Below are positions 11,128-25,252 of a DNA stretch of 64,000 bases, one piece after another. A model generated the notes under the pieces. The model did no database searches, was not told where the DNA came from, and saw nothing but the letters and a program-made list of their open reading frames with translations. Location of the stretch: the NCBI RefSeq assembly GCF_037975245.1, contig NC_092576.1, positions 45,609,111 through 45,673,110 of the forward strand. The letters are read 5' to 3'. The position numbers were made by a program, and so were the translations under genes. The stretch comes from Apostichopus japonicus (lineage: Eukaryota > Echinodermata > Holothuroidea > Aspidochirotida > Stichopodidae). The stretch's first letter is position 1. Every line of letters begins with the position of its first letter.

Positions 11128-11495
11128 CAAGGGCGTAGGAACCGGGGGGGGCTGGGGGGGCGCCAGCCCCCCCAGTGAAAAATGTGGAGGGGCGGAAGTA
11201 TCATTCCGCCCCCCCGCTTCGCAAGTCAGAAAACCCCTTTTTCATTTCCAAATGAGAAAAAAAATCTCATTTGGAGCACCAAATTGCATCTAAGGCCTGG
11301 TGAAAATACAAAATTAAGTTTACAAAATGGAGTGGGTGTTGAAGTGTGCTATATTGCACCAAATTGCATCTGAGGCTACCTGGAAATGCAAAAAATTCCA
11401 AAGGGGAGGGGGACACCCCCTCCCCTTAGACCCCTCCCCCAGGCCGGCCATCAGTCTTCAGCCCCCCCACTCAAAAGTACCTTCCTACGCCACTG
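11128..11495. mobile_element. hAT-type MITE (368 bp)
   Basis: A perfect 8-bp target duplication CATACACA lies at 11120-11127 and 11496-11503. The terminal inverted repeats are CAAGGGCGTAGGAAC (left) and CAGTGGCGTAGGAAG (right, reverse complement). Just inside the left end are two G runs and inside the right end C runs. The interior is non-coding. The end motif is shared with the other hAT-like elements here. Confidence 0.9.
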
Positions 11496-11760
11496 CATAC
11501 ACACATGATATACAAATATATAAGACATTCATTAAGTGAGTTTGTTACTATATATGTAAGAGTGAATAACACCATGCAAAATTGCCTCAGCAAGTGAGTC
11601 AGCAAATTGTTACTATAATCACACTGTCTGAAGCATGTGTGCTTCCACTTGCTATAAGTTACATATGTCACAATTAAGCCTTTGTTTAATAAAATGTAAA
11701 ATAACTAATAGTTACCATTCCTTCTTTTCCATTCTAACCTTTCCTACCCTTCCCCTCTCA

Positions 11761-11853
11761 GTGCATCCAAAACCAAAGAAAATTGATATCAAATTTAAAT
11801 ATGAAGATAATCTAGTCACTATGCTATTTGCCAATGAGCTATACTAAGGGATT
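11761..11853 (+). CDS. Possible exon with in-frame stop
   Basis: Preceded by a very good polypyrimidine acceptor (TTCCTACCCTTCCCCTCTCAG) and followed by GTAAGTGG. In phase 1 it reads HPKPKKIDIKFKYEDNLVT and so on for 28 codons before TAA, 8 bases before the donor. It could be an alternative last exon, or an exon damaged near its end. Family not recognised. Confidence 0.25.
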
Positions 11854-12500
11854 GTAAGTGGAAATCTTTGGTTGGTTTACTGTATTGTGTGTATATGTTG
11901 TTGTCAGTCAGTATACAATACATGCATGCAGCTTCTGGACCCTATGCCTGTCCTCAGAGTTTAAACCAAAGTAATTCAGAATTCCTTTCTCAGCCATTGT
12001 TCAATAGTGTTTAAGGAATCTCTTAATGTGTTTTGTCTAAGTTGTACATTATTTGCACTTCAGTTGTATTACTGGCCACTCAAGAGATATTTTCCAACAA
12101 ACTCAAGCACATATGCTTTCTACAGTTATTTATTGTTGTAATACTATTGATTAGAGCTCACAAATTTGGTAGAAAAAGTCCAGCAATTGTCAAAAGATTT
12201 GTTGGGAGGGGCGGGGGGGGGGGGTCCTTCAAAATTCTTGGGAGGTAGCATGGAGTTGATCAGTTAGCAATACAAGAATTGAAAATAACTAATTATGTTG
12301 ATTACGTAAAGGTGTTTTGAATAATGATATTAGTCCTGTGCTTTTATCTATGTCAGTCCAACAAACCCAAATATCAATAAAACACAAGGAAAGACATTGA
12401 TATCTGTTACAAAAATGATCACAGATCTGATGAATTTGCACCTTAATAAATCTAGTGAATGGAAAGTTGAGTTATTTTGTACTTTCTCTTTGACATTCAG

Positions 12501-12595
12501 GTGATACAGTTACCAACATTTCTTTGGTACATTTCCTCCAAGAAAAGGAAGAAAAAGTCAAGCAGGAACACATCACTGATGACATAACTTCCTTT
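12501..12595 (+). CDS. Candidate internal exon of a small gene
   Basis: Acceptor TACTTTCTCTTTGACATTCAG ends at 12500, and donor GTGAGT starts at 12596. In phase 1 it is open throughout: DTVTNISLVHFLQEKEEKVK then QEHITDDITSF, ending in phase 0. The composition (acidic/basic, helical) looks like real protein. It fits in phase with the exons at 7314-7465 and 10551-10637. No domain recognised. Confidence 0.4.
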
Positions 12596-14099
12596 GTGAG
12601 TCTTTTACATAATAATTTCTCACCAGTCAGTTTGTGAAATGGTAATGGGTGCTGTTGGATACCTTTGATCAAATATTCAGGCCATATATAGTTGAAGACA
12701 GCTTGCCTAATTAGTTCTATAAATAACATCACATGCCCTTTTTAAGATTCCACTTGTTTAATTGTGCAGAGCTAACATAGTTTACATAAAACAATGACTA
12801 TATTGTAGTATGCAGTGGTGGAGGGGAGATTTCTACAAAGTGGAGACAGATAGTGATGAATACCTAAATTAACAGTTCATAAGAAAACTTCTGTAGAAAA
12901 TAAAGATTGCGCACATGCCATGCACGCTAAGTTTGTAGTATGAATATTGGTGTGATGAGATAGCAATTGAGAAACTATTAAGTATCAAGTCTTTGAAGCT
13001 ATAAGTATTTTGTCACCTGTAATCTTGGTGTTGTTTTGACTCATTAATACAATATACCGAGATGAGAGAGAATGAATTAGGGATTCTCCCGGCGTCTGCT
13101 ACCAGTAATTGTTATCTTTCTATCTTACATCCCTATATCACTAGTACTGCCAGTAGTCATAGCTTTTTAATTACTTTTGAATATGCCAGAAGCCATTAGG
13201 TGCCATGTCCAAAGCTATTTTAGGTGGACTTTAGTAATATTTTACTCTTTAACTCTTTCATTGGTTGCAGGAAATTGTGTTAAATTGCACATACATAATG
13301 TTGTATACATTGGCAGGATTGAAAGTTGTATTACACAAAATGTAGTTGTAATGATGGTCAACCCCTCCCTAGAATGGATGTATGCCAACATTTAATGCAC
13401 CCCACCTCCCCCCACCCCAAAAAAAAAAAAAAATCGAGAGAGGGTACAGCAGGGTGGCAACAATGTATTATTCGTGGATACTTTAATCCCCAGAATAAAA
13501 TCAAGGAGCAAGGGGGTGATCCCTCACTTGGGGAGGGACTACTTTTACAAACAAATTCTGAAGTGCAATATATAGAAGATAAAACATTCAGTACTTACAA
13601 CATATACAGTTTATAAATCTTCAACATTGTTTTAAGTGTAAAGAAACATAGCACCTGTTTCGCCTCTAAATACCCTTCATTTTTACAAATATGTTAAAGA
13701 GTAGGAACAGCCCTCCCCTTCACCCTACTTTTTAGACAACAACACATTTTACCCCTTCCACTACAAAAGGTGGTCAAGCTCCCGGGGTAGAGCCCATTTC
13801 ATGACATTAAACAATAGGGCGTCAATTATACCTTAAGACCCTAACTCCTGAAAAAAAAAAAAAAACTTGCACATGGCAAAGTGCGGCTACAAGGGTGTCC
13901 TTGCAAATGCACATAGATCTTGTGGTAAACTCCCAAGGTTTTCTGACATTCTGTTACAATTAACTGCAACTTATTACTGGTATACTGAGTTTTTGATATA
14001 AGCAATCCAGACCAGTAATTAGGCCTAACTTTGCTTGCCTTTAAAGTAACAAAATTAGAAATTTGGTGTTCAAAAAAAGATAAACAAATTCCTTGGCCT
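12596..14099. other. No gene seen
   Basis: Contains an A13 tract near 13420 and another near 13850. No frame with plausible composition. The 96-aa frame near 13326-13616 crosses low-complexity sequence. Confidence 0.4.
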
Positions 14100-14850
14100 A
14101 CTGCACCAATCATGTTAAAAGTAACAGACTAGAAACTGTGCTGATCAATTTAGTTCAATCCAAATTATTACAAACATGTTACCAATTTTAGCCTATTGTT
14201 TTTTTTATGGATACATTTTCAAAAATGATTTAACTGGAAATTTAAAAGCTCCGTACAATAAAATGCATGAATTTGCAATTATTTAGTTCTTTCAGGGACA
14301 CAAAGTCACTTTAGCAATAACTTGAATATTTGTAAGCAATATAATACATGTTGAGTACATATGAACAAGGAGAACTCAATAACGAGGGTTTCTATTGTTT
14401 ACGTTAAGGCATATCTAGTTGTGATATTCTCAATATAGAATTAGTGACAACTGATTCTTATTGCATTTGTCTTTATCTCCTCATTCGGTAAATATGGATG
14501 GATTAATCAGTCTTGAGACGATCTTGGGGGTCACATAATAAGGATCTTGCACAGAATGGTTTACAATATGCTGATGGTAATGGTAAGTATATCATTAGTG
14601 TATAGCAGGACTGGTAAGCTGGGTTTTAGTTATAATTGGATTTGAGTCTGGGTAGAAAAGTGATTTTCTTACTGCCTAATCCTATTGGAACAGCAATTGT
14701 TTTGAAACTTGCTTGGCCTAAGGCAAGATAAAGGCCACAATCTAACATACATGCACCATATATTAGGTACTGCATACCATACATTTTATTGCTTACCAAT
14801 ATGAACACAAAGAGGTTCATGTGTTTAAAATACTGGGTCCATTTTTGGTT
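14100..14850 (+). repeat. Duplicated segment C, second copy
   Basis: Same-orientation copy of 10165-10912 with scattered substitutions and small indels. It contains the degraded exon cassette 14487-14582 and runs directly into the head of the R2 repeat at about 14855. Confidence 0.7.
14487..14582 (+). pseudogene. Decayed copy of the 10551-10637 exon cassette
   Basis: The acceptor region reads CTCATTCGG where the paralog has CTCATAAGG, so the AG is lost, while the donor GTAAGTA is kept. In phase 1 it still reads SHNKDLAQNGLQYADGN, close to the paralog's LAQNGVQYAADGN, with one codon missing. The loss of the splice site suggests it is no longer used. Confidence 0.35.
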
Positions 14851-14854
14851 TCGA

Positions 14855-15590
14855 TGATGATCGTAACCTTTGCATTCATGATGGCGTATATGTGTGTGTG
14901 TGCGTTTGTTTTTCTATCTGAGCGAGGACTTGAACAAAAAAATTCCAGGTCCTCAGTTGTGATTTCTAAAGAATCTTCACGTCCTCGGAAGAATTATATT
15001 GTATGGTAATTGTTAAGGTAATGTTACGTGGATTTGAACAATGGAAAATACAATGGGGTCCTCTGTTGGAATGTAATACAAACGTGTGTGCATGCGTGTG
15101 TGTGTGTTTATGACGTGCAGCTTGTAAACACGATATCTCAAGAAGGGGAGTTGGACCAAGTTCATGTAAGGTGTTGATGTACCACATTGAGTACAAGAAT
15201 CCTATTGTTTTCTGTAGAGGTCAAATGTAATTTGGGGTCACATGGGATCAAAATATGGACACCTTGTAAACACTATATCTCAACAAGGAAAGCTTGGGAA
15301 GACCTCATATCTGGTGTGTTAACGTACCACATTGAGCACAAGGAGCATATTGTTTTCTGTGGAGGTCAAAGGTAATTTGGGTCACCAGATGTCAAATTGT
15401 AGAAACCTTGTAAACACAATATCTCAAGAAAGGAAGCTTGGGCATACCTCATATTTAATGTGTAGAAGTACCACATTGAGTACAGGTAGCCTATTGTTTT
15501 CTGTGGAGGTAAAAAATCATTAGGGTCACCAGGGTCAAATTGTGAAAACCTTGTAAACACGATATTTCAAGACCTACTCACAGGCAACGT
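14855..15590 (+). repeat. R2 microsatellite-headed repeat with four monomers
   Basis: Head GATGATCGTAACCTTTGCAT plus (TG)n (two TG tracts, about 14889 and 15083), then monomers starting CTTGTAAACAC at 15121, 15263, 15407 and 15550 (142-144 bp spacing). Each monomer has GATATCTCAAGAAGG, a TACCACATTGAG string, and ends with GAGGTCAAA...GGGTCACCAG, so AGGTCA-type half sites recur once or twice per unit. Short frames here are repeat translations. Confidence 0.75.
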
Positions 15591-18500
15591 TTAAATTACT
15601 GAATGAACTTGTCAGTTACCATGTCACTGATAATCGGATCTCTGATGTAATGTATGATGTTTGAGAAGGTGTTGAACCATTTTAAATTAAACTAATTGTG
15701 AATACCTTCATTGAACAAGGTCTTTTCACCGTTGAAGAAGAGTTCAATAACCAACTTTCATTGTTCAACTATGGCTATGCTAAGGGTTTTACATAATGTC
15801 ACCCTCTAAATTGTACACATGATGCATCAATATCATTAACTATCCGCATTGCAGGATGAAAGGAGTATCCTAGCATAGACCCATACTGGGAGAATTGTAA
15901 TGAGGTAATTGAAGCAAATTATTTCTTAACTAAAAGGGAGAGACACAACATGGTGTCCATCTTGGTTGGACACCTGATCACTTACCACGGACAAAAGTAT
16001 GTAAGTTGTGTTTATTGGTGCAGTGAATATTTACCTCCCTCATCTCAGTGACATAGCAAGATGGGAGGGGCTGTAGGTGCAGCGCCTACCCGAACAGAAA
16101 TTTTAGTGGACTCGAAATTTGGACCAAAACTCTTAAGCAAAAGATAAAACAAACTGGAACAGACTGAGAAATTTTCTTAGACGTTAAAGAAAGGCAGGTA
16201 AAATATCCCAATAACATTTAGGTAAGTAAAACACACCTCAAGCCAATTGAATCCTCCGCATGAACAAAACAATATATTCCCCATGATACACGAGGCATAG
16301 TCCATGCCATACACGCATAGCACGATATCAAGGCCCCTACAGCTATGGCCATCTTTATAAAAGTAAACATTGTAATCACATGTTTGAGGCCACTTGAAAT
16401 GATTAAATAAATGCTAAATATTGTTTCCATGTTCTTGTAGAAAACGTCAACTTCGCAAAATAAAATTAGTTGTGTTGTTGTAGTTATGTTGTTGTAGTTC
16501 TGAGTGTTTGTGTCTTCAGTTTTTTTCCTCTCTCTATAGGGTCCTTGATGGGGACTTAAGTGTCCCTCCTGATCCTTTTTTCTACTAAACTAACTAAACT
16601 AAACTATGTGAGATCCATAACCGGCGAGGTGGTTAGGCCATTTGCTATACACTTAGCTATGGTAGGATATTATTTTTTTCCGTATTTTTTGAAATTCTAG
16701 AAAATACTTCTTTTCCCCCGCTTAACACCAGATGTGGTCATACGTTGTATTCATAGATGGGTGTACTAGAGCCCTGCCTACATGACATTAGTTGCATTTA
16801 GCACGATATGCAAGTTTCGCGTGAATTATTTGAAAGTGTTTTGCTCGATCTTTCGTAAAATATGAAAGGTGTACCAACTTACTTTTCGTACACAATTGGT
16901 AATTTCTCTACTGAATTTCAGAGTTTTTTTTTTGCTACATACAGTAAAGTGAATACGTTGTGCATTGAATATAAACTTATCGTGAATGCAAAAAAACGAT
17001 GCGGGGAATTCCAGCTGACAAATGTTTTCTTTGTGGGACTACTTAGTCAGTTGAAGGGAATCCCGCACCTTAGAGGGAACACTGAACTGAAGTCAAATTC
17101 ATACGAAAGAAAACGTTTACTAACTAACATACAATATAAATATATAAAAATGTGGAATGGCCATATTGTTCAAAACATTTCCCGCGAGGCTGATTTGTTA
17201 CAGCAACCTTCCCGTGCTTGGCCGTATGACCCGTATACCCTGAAGTGTGCGAAACTAGCCATTGACATTGCCTTTGTGAGTGGGTTGGGGACACATCATT
17301 AATCGTAACATAGTGACTAAAATTGCGAGCACGCTCTCTGAATATTTTTCTTTTGTTTCTGCAACTGTTCTTCTGAAATTTTCCTTTTTGTTTTTTACAA
17401 ATGTACTCTTTTTTCCTTCGTGTTTTTTTATTTTTTATTTTTCGTCACTTTTTTTTATCTTTTTTTTTCCCCGATTTGTTTTTTTCTCCAGCCATGCTGG
17501 ATTTCCTCCGAGCATCGCGGATTTCCCGCGAACCTGGTTTGGAAGGTTCGCAAGGTTTTCCAGCCCTGTCTAAGACAGAGAACAGAAAACATTTGTTACA
17601 CTCGCCGTTTGCTTTTACACCACAATATCTTGGTATGTTTGGTGCAATTAATGAAGTTGTGAATTCACTGTTTTCTCTAAGCCTATATAGGTATATGCAT
17701 GCAGCAATATGTACTTTTTGGGTTATGCTGATGATATTAATTAAATGGTAGATGTTGACATGTTAACAATTTGTTACATCCTCTAGAAGAGCTAGGACAC
17801 CATTGGTGGCACATTTATGCTTGAATTAATTACCCTATTAACTTCAGAAGCTCACCGATTACATTGGCTGAAGTGGTCTAGCACGCAGACCATTGGGTCA
17901 TGTCCTAAAAATTGACTAAACATGATTCGGATGACTGGGTAAGACTACTACATAGGTGGTATGGTTTAAGATGATGATAAAAGAAGTACTTTTAACACTG
18001 TTATTATAGTTTATAAGGGGCGAACTATTAACATTAAACAAATAGGACCAGAGAAAGGAAATGACATCATCATTGATTTTACTTTAAAGGCGCATTCCAA
18101 ACATGAAAGTGACAGAACATAATTTAAAGGTGAATACTAAAAGAGATATAGACCAGTAAATGCACTCAGCTTAGTCACTTTCTTGATCTATAAAATATCA
18201 AAGCAAAGGTTAGCATCAGGGGTCCTTTATCCTTGCAATAGTGTGTTATACACATGAACATCGTTGAAGAAATTTCTGGTGTAAATGTCAACACCCAAGG
18301 CAGTTTTTAATATACATTTCAGTAGGAGGCATATGGATAGCTGATTTGGTAGGAAACTTCACAGACAATTATGTAGAATGTTATTTTACAAGTACGTATC
18401 ATCCTTGAATATCATATGACATCTGATGTTAACACCCCAAACAATTAAGAGAAAAGTGAAGTGATAGAAAACAGTTATTACGCTTTCATCTGTAATGGCC

Positions 18501-19452
18501 ATATTCTTCGTAGTGGAATGTTTATAAAGAATATAAACACTACTTCATGATCACTGTCCAGTTCAATGTTAGACCAGCTATAATATTAGTCTACAAATAG
18601 AGGGCTGAGGCTGTATCATATTCACTGTTCAATGAGCTTTCTCATGATGATGAATCATTCTCAAAACATGTTTTGATTCCAAAAAAAGAACAAAGAACTC
18701 CAACACATTTTGCATGCACCATCTGAGAGGTGACATGTTCTTCAGCGTGTGCATAATTATAATGTTCAATAACTCAATATACAGATAAAGTTGCATTTGT
18801 TGACCCAACAGGAAGCCTTCTATGTGAAAGGATGCAAAAACAGACCCACGGACTACCTCTAGGAGCATCTGAAATACATTAGGAAGAGGGAGCTGGGGGT
18901 CTGAAGGTATGTGTACGGTTAATTGCCTTAGAGAGCAGAGCCAAGTTGTACACAATTTATTGACTTGCCAACAGCAGATTTGCTCTTTTACACCTTGCTT
19001 GCAGTGTAATGTTTGTAACACGTTATTTCAGGATAAAATATAATATCCAATTTCTAGAGATTTTGGAAGCATGAAAGGGGTGTTATATTATACAAGAGAG
19101 TTGCTATACTGATTAACAAACTGCTGGAGATCTTGTTCTGCTATTAATTTTCTTCAAGGCAAGTCATGAAATGAAGATTTTTTCACTATGGTTATCAATA
19201 GCCACAGTGACCAAAGGATAGCCACAGTGACCTAATTTGGCCTGATGGTCCTATAACCCCTTCATAGCCCATTATATAAAAGGATCATAGTGGTCAAGTC
19301 AGATGAGGAAGTATTCAATATTTTGCTTTGACAAATGAGTGTTAGTTGTTTGCAAACCATTGGCATTGAGTTTCTATTTTCATAAATTTTGGTAATGAGG
19401 ATACATAATGGGATGTAACTAGTGCATGATACAAGTGCACATTGTTTTTATT
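15591..19452. other. No supported gene; possible LINE tail at 16541-16610
   Basis: A GGGTCCTTGATGGGGACTTA...CTCCTGATCC block followed by a TAAAC-rich tail (16586-16607) looks like the 3' end of a non-LTR element, but no reverse transcriptase sequence precedes it. 17390-17480 is T-rich low-complexity sequence that inflates frames. Frames of 146 aa (16862-17302) and 130 aa (18629-19021, minus) have no recognisable family and no supporting signals. Confidence 0.35.
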
Positions 19453-20960
19453 GGTTCCTTGCTTTAGCAAAAGGAACCTATGTAGTCAACCTGAGGTATG
19501 ACTGTGTGTGTGTGTTTGTGACACTTGCTTAGGTACACTGTAACTCAACAAGGAACAGTTGAACTTAACTCAAACTTGATACATAAATCCACCATAGTGA
19601 GAAAGTATGTCCTATTGCTATTGCCTGTGAAGGTCACCAAAGGTCAGTGGGGGGCCAAAACCAAAATATTAAACAAAGCAATAACTCCCATTGACAGGGT
19701 CTGACATGGTTGATATTTTGGAACTAGTCGTAAATTGGGTAAAGGATCGTTTCCAAACTAACGGTCATGTGATCCAAGGTGAACAAAGGTCAATTAGGGG
19801 TAAAAAACTAGTATTTTGGCAAAAACTTAAGAACAAAATGTCCGTCAACGTCGGGATTTACGCTATTGTAATTCATTAGTCGACCCGCATCTGGGTGACC
19901 TTTGACCTTGGGTTGACCTCCGGTGACCTGTAATGTTTCATTGGTTAATTAAATGTTTGTTGCTATATTCAGATCTCAAATGTTATTCCGATCAATGTTG
20001 TCAATGGGTTTACCCCTGTGCGACTCTCGGGTGCAAAGTTATTAGAGGTCAGAGAGTGTCTTTGATTTGTTTGAAAATATGCTCATTTTAGGAGATACGG
20101 GGCAAAGAAAAAATAGTTTGTCAATAATTCAATATATGATGCAGCTCTGTGTGCTCTAAAGAGTAACCCCCCAACTCGCTTCCATCGGACACCGGGTTAT
20201 CAAGGTATGGGGGGGGGGCAAAAATTGGTTTTGATACCTTTTTAACAATATATATGTTTGTGTACATTAGAGCACAAACAAATGTAGGACAGAGTGCACT
20301 TCGTGGAGGGGAATATTTTTGATAAAAACCGTCAGGTCATCCAAGGTCATTCAAAGTCCCGTATGAGCAAGAAACTGCCTACTTATGCTAATTTTTGCAA
20401 CAGCTTCCATTGACGAAGTCTGACATGGCTGATACATTGAGACATGGTGTGAATGAAGTAGGGGCAGATTTTCTAAAGTAGCCGTTATGTGATCGAAAGT
20501 CACCAAAGGTCAATTGTGGGTCAAAAACTAGTATTTTGGCATTAACTTTGTACAAAACTCCAACTGACAGGGTCCGTTGATACTTTGGGACTAGTTGTGA
20601 ATGGGGTAAGGGATCATTTCCAAACATAACCGCCATGTGGTCCGAGGTCAACAAAGGTCACTTAGGGGTCAAAGGCTAGTATTTTTTCAATAACTTGAGA
20701 AAAAAATGTTGGGAGTTGCGCTATTGTAATCCAATAGTCGACCCGCATCTTGGTGACCCTTGACCTTAGTTTGACCTCCGGTGACCTTAACTAGTTTCTT
20801 GGGTTATTTGCATTTTTGTGGCCATATTCAGATCTTAATTGGTTTTCCCATCAAAATTGTCCATAGGTTGACCCCTGTGCAACCTTCGTGTGCGAAGTTA
20901 TCGGAGGCCAAAGTTTTGTTTTGTATTTTAGTATTCAAGTACTGTTAGGATGGTCATACA
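19453..20960 (+). repeat. R3 repeat, plus-orientation copy
   Basis: Opens with a hairpin (GGTTCCTT...AAGGAACC, 19454-19480), then GTAGTCA, a (TG)n tract and GTGACACTTGCTTAGGTACAC. The body holds repeated modules containing CTGACATGG(T/C)TGATA, AGGATC(G/A)TTTCCAAAC and ACAAAGGTCA, dense in AGGTCA half sites (for example 19903-19946). An inverted copy lies at about 38680-40170 inside intron 4 of the NLR gene. No ORF of note. Confidence 0.7.
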
Positions 20961-22144
<1,184 letters not shown>

Positions 22145-22529
22145 AACACGTATATGTTTTACTTGTCAGGTTTGTTTCTTTGAGGTCAGCTCCTAACCAT
22201 TTTCAACCTCTTGTTGAATATTCAAAGAATTGTGCTGTATCATATATAGTTGTTTTCTTAGTTTTTCATTATTTTGTTGTACAAGATCTATCAATTTTAT
22301 TCAGTGCTGTATATAGAGAATGTGAGTGAGTTTTTAGATAAAATGTCTTTACAGGAGCTACATAGTGACTATCTGGAAAGTCATTATAATATTGTATTTA
22401 CTTTACCTTTTGACATTTTGTGTTCACCTGGATATTGGAGACATTTTTACCCTATAGTCATATCTATAGAGTGCAGTGTAACTCTGGCCTAGTCCAAACT
22501 TACCAATACTCAAATGAAACATGAAACAG

Positions 22530-24284
22530 GTCCAGCTAAAGCATGTTTAGGTATAGCTGAAGAGCAGTAGTAGTATATGAGTTGTTAAACTATTTTGATC
22601 AAATCTACTAATTAAACTCCTACGCTTCAAGTACTATGGAGTTGCCTGTTCTGGAATATTGTGGATAAGTTCTAACTTGAGAATTACGGAGGTCAAATGA
22701 AACGCAAAATTTCCAAAAGTGTGAGATTCAACATTCCATCATACTTGTGTTATTGTAGTTGTGTCGCCCAAAAAACTGCAGCATGTTACACCACCCTTCC
22801 TGGTTCAAGACATCCTGTTATTGTAACAAATCCATAATTTCCAGGGTAAAGCTTATGTTATTTACTGACAATAAGTGAAAGGGAAATTTCAAAAAGCTTC
22901 AGAAACCAAACACTATATATAATACATTTACTGAATTAAAAAGATCAATGATTTGATTCTAGTTGTATTGCTGCCATGGGTATCTTTGCTGTGGGTGTTT
23001 TTTTTTTTAAATGTATCTGAATAAGTAGTTTGATTTCAGGTTAATGTTTCACTTTTGTTTTAGATGTAGCCTAATAATTCTACCACAGGAAAAAACCGTA
23101 TAGTGAAGATGAAGATAGAGACTTTACTGGATAGAGGAGATCAGGACCTATGAACCTATCAAGCTTCTTTCAGTAGTCTACATGTGTTGATGCAGAGAAT
23201 GACACATGAACGGTAAGGATGTACCACAGTGTGCCTGTCTGTTGTGACTGGATTCACCAAACTGACTTATAGTGGGTATTTACTTGATTTGTTGCAAAAT
23301 TCTGAAAGTGAACCTAAAGTACCATTCCAAATATTGGTCTCAAATACTGCATTTTCCTCCCCTCCTCAATCCCCCATTCAAACCGTTATTGGATCCTCTC
23401 AGCAAATAAGAAAAAAACAAGAAAAAAAGGCCTCTACACATGAAGTAAATATTGTCACGTAGCCATACGGATAAATAATGGCAGATCATAACTTTCCTGC
23501 TATAATTGTTCCCTTTCTTTCAATTGAAATATCATTCATAACCTTATGGTTTATCCCCTTACATAGTGATGAAGTCAGTATTGTATAATTCTCTATTTGG
23601 TGCTATTACATAGCCAATTAGTTGAACCCAGATAGTAAGTGAGGGTAATATGCAAGTTACACTATGTCCAAAAATTACTACTACTGTACTACAGCAATCA
23701 CTTAAAGAAAGAAAGTAATCTTAATGCTTTCTAATGGGCTTTAGGTGTGTGTGCATTGTTATACCAGAGCCGCCTGAAGGGGGCGGGGGGGGGGGTGTGA
23801 GGGGCAAGCATGGTTGAGGTGTTAAATTCCCTTATCTCGCATTATCGATATCATGTCATGATGACATATCTTCCTTGCATATTTGAGAGCTAAATACTGT
23901 TTAAAAGAAACATATATCAACATTTAGAGGCCGTGTAACACATATGGAAGAACTGGTATCCATAAGGGGGGGGGGGGGGGGGTGAGCACTTCCCCCTCCC
24001 CCTAATGGAAATTAAAATAGGAAGAAAAAAAACAATTTTCAAATGCTACAGCGTTGGGACTTTACCCCCTGGGCTCCCACTAGGGCTTTTAATGACAGTA
24101 AAATGTTATTTCTTTTAGAGATGTACTTTTTGGCTGCAAAATCACAATCAGAGAACATTTAAATATCTGAAAAGTGGAAATATCCCAGCTGAAGTCCCAA
24201 GGATTCCCACGGCCCAACCAGCGCTTAGAAACCACAATTTAATTTATCAGTCTGACATGTATTATTTACATGAGTTAAACTTAA
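22530..24284 (+). repeat. Duplicated block, copy B (left part)
   Basis: Matches 4670-6760 in order and orientation. Differences include longer G runs (17 G at 23966-23982 against 8 G at 6468-6475). The match stops exactly at the TTAA (24281-24284) that borders the inserted transposon and resumes at 27781. Confidence 0.75.
23064..23212 (+). other. Exon-like cassette, copy B
   Basis: Paralog of 5629-5798: acceptor-like TTTTGTTTTAG before it and donor GTAAGG after it are preserved, while the body has stops in all frames. Conserved edges with a stop-laden body suit an untranslated exon or a relic. Confidence 0.3.
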
Positions 24285-24606
24285 AGGTGGGCTCGCTCGT
24301 AGATTCTGTCCTTCACACCACCCGTCACACCACCCGATCCAAAAATATTATCATTACTACCCTCTGCTAGTTCGTCGCTGTTGTCACGTAATTTCTTAGC
24401 AATCCCGTATTTACGGCTAGTAAGCAATATACGGGTCTGGGTAACTGGAGCGATGGCCTTGGCGAAATTCCTGCATAGTTCTTGTCTGTGACAGTGTCAG
24501 TAGTATGCGGTAAATTATTACACCGCGTTTTCGTGTGTGTTGTGTGATACAAAACTCTGTGGTTTGTTCATACGTTCAGAACTGTTCACGACTAGTGGGC
24601 TGTACA

Positions 24607-25178
24607 CAAGGGCGGCGGAAGCACTTTTAATCTGGGGGGGGGGGGGGCACCGACATCAAAGGGCACTTTGCAGAAATTCGATTGGACTGATGCAGCCTGA
24701 TATTTAGTACCCTTTACTAGCACTGCAATATCCAAAGTGCAAATTGGGAACAAGGAACAAGTTTTCTTTTTGAGACAAAATGAGGTGAAATCATGCTAGT
24801 TGCTAATGTAGGAATCTTCCTAATTAGAGTTTATTTCTTGGTAATATCTTAACAATTTTTTCAATTCGAAATAGCTTTGAGTTTGACCCACAGATATTCA
24901 TTAAAAGTCAGGGCGTAGCCAGGATTTGCAAAGTTGTATGCACGACTATCTGAGCGGAGCGCCACCATCGGTTGGCGCGGAGCGTACAAAAAAAAAATGG
25001 TTTTACAAACCCCTCAGATGGCCGGAAATGGCCCTTCCCGAGTGTTCATTCTGGTTCCCTGGCCTCTTGCTAACTTGAGACACCTCATTTTTTATGTAGA
25101 AAAAGGGCACATTTTTAACCTGAGGAAAAGTGGCGGACACGTGCCCCCTGTGCCCCCCCCCCGGTTCCGCCGCCCTTG
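24607..25178. mobile_element. hAT-type MITE nested in the TTAA element (572 bp)
   Basis: A perfect 8-bp target duplication GCTGTACA occurs at 24599-24606 and 25179-25186. Terminal inverted repeats CAAGGGCGGCGGAA are perfect over 14 bp. A G14-type run lies just inside the left end and a C run just inside the right end, as in the other hAT MITEs of this window. The frames inside are low-quality. Confidence 0.9.
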
Positions 25179-25252
25179 GCTGTACAGTACAGGTTACGGT
25201 CGAGTTTTGCATCAGGCGTAGGCTTTTAGTCTGCTTTTACCTCCATGGTTTG

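Noticed and set aside
16046-16200. Another hAT element starting CAGTGACATAGC at 16046
   Set aside because: No matching right end or repeat of the flank CCTCATCT was found.
16862-17302. 146-aa plus-strand ORF
   Set aside because: No recognisable domain, low-complexity neighbours, no splice or promoter support.
18629-19021. 130-aa minus-strand ORF
   Set aside because: No family signature and ordinary chance length for this much sequence.
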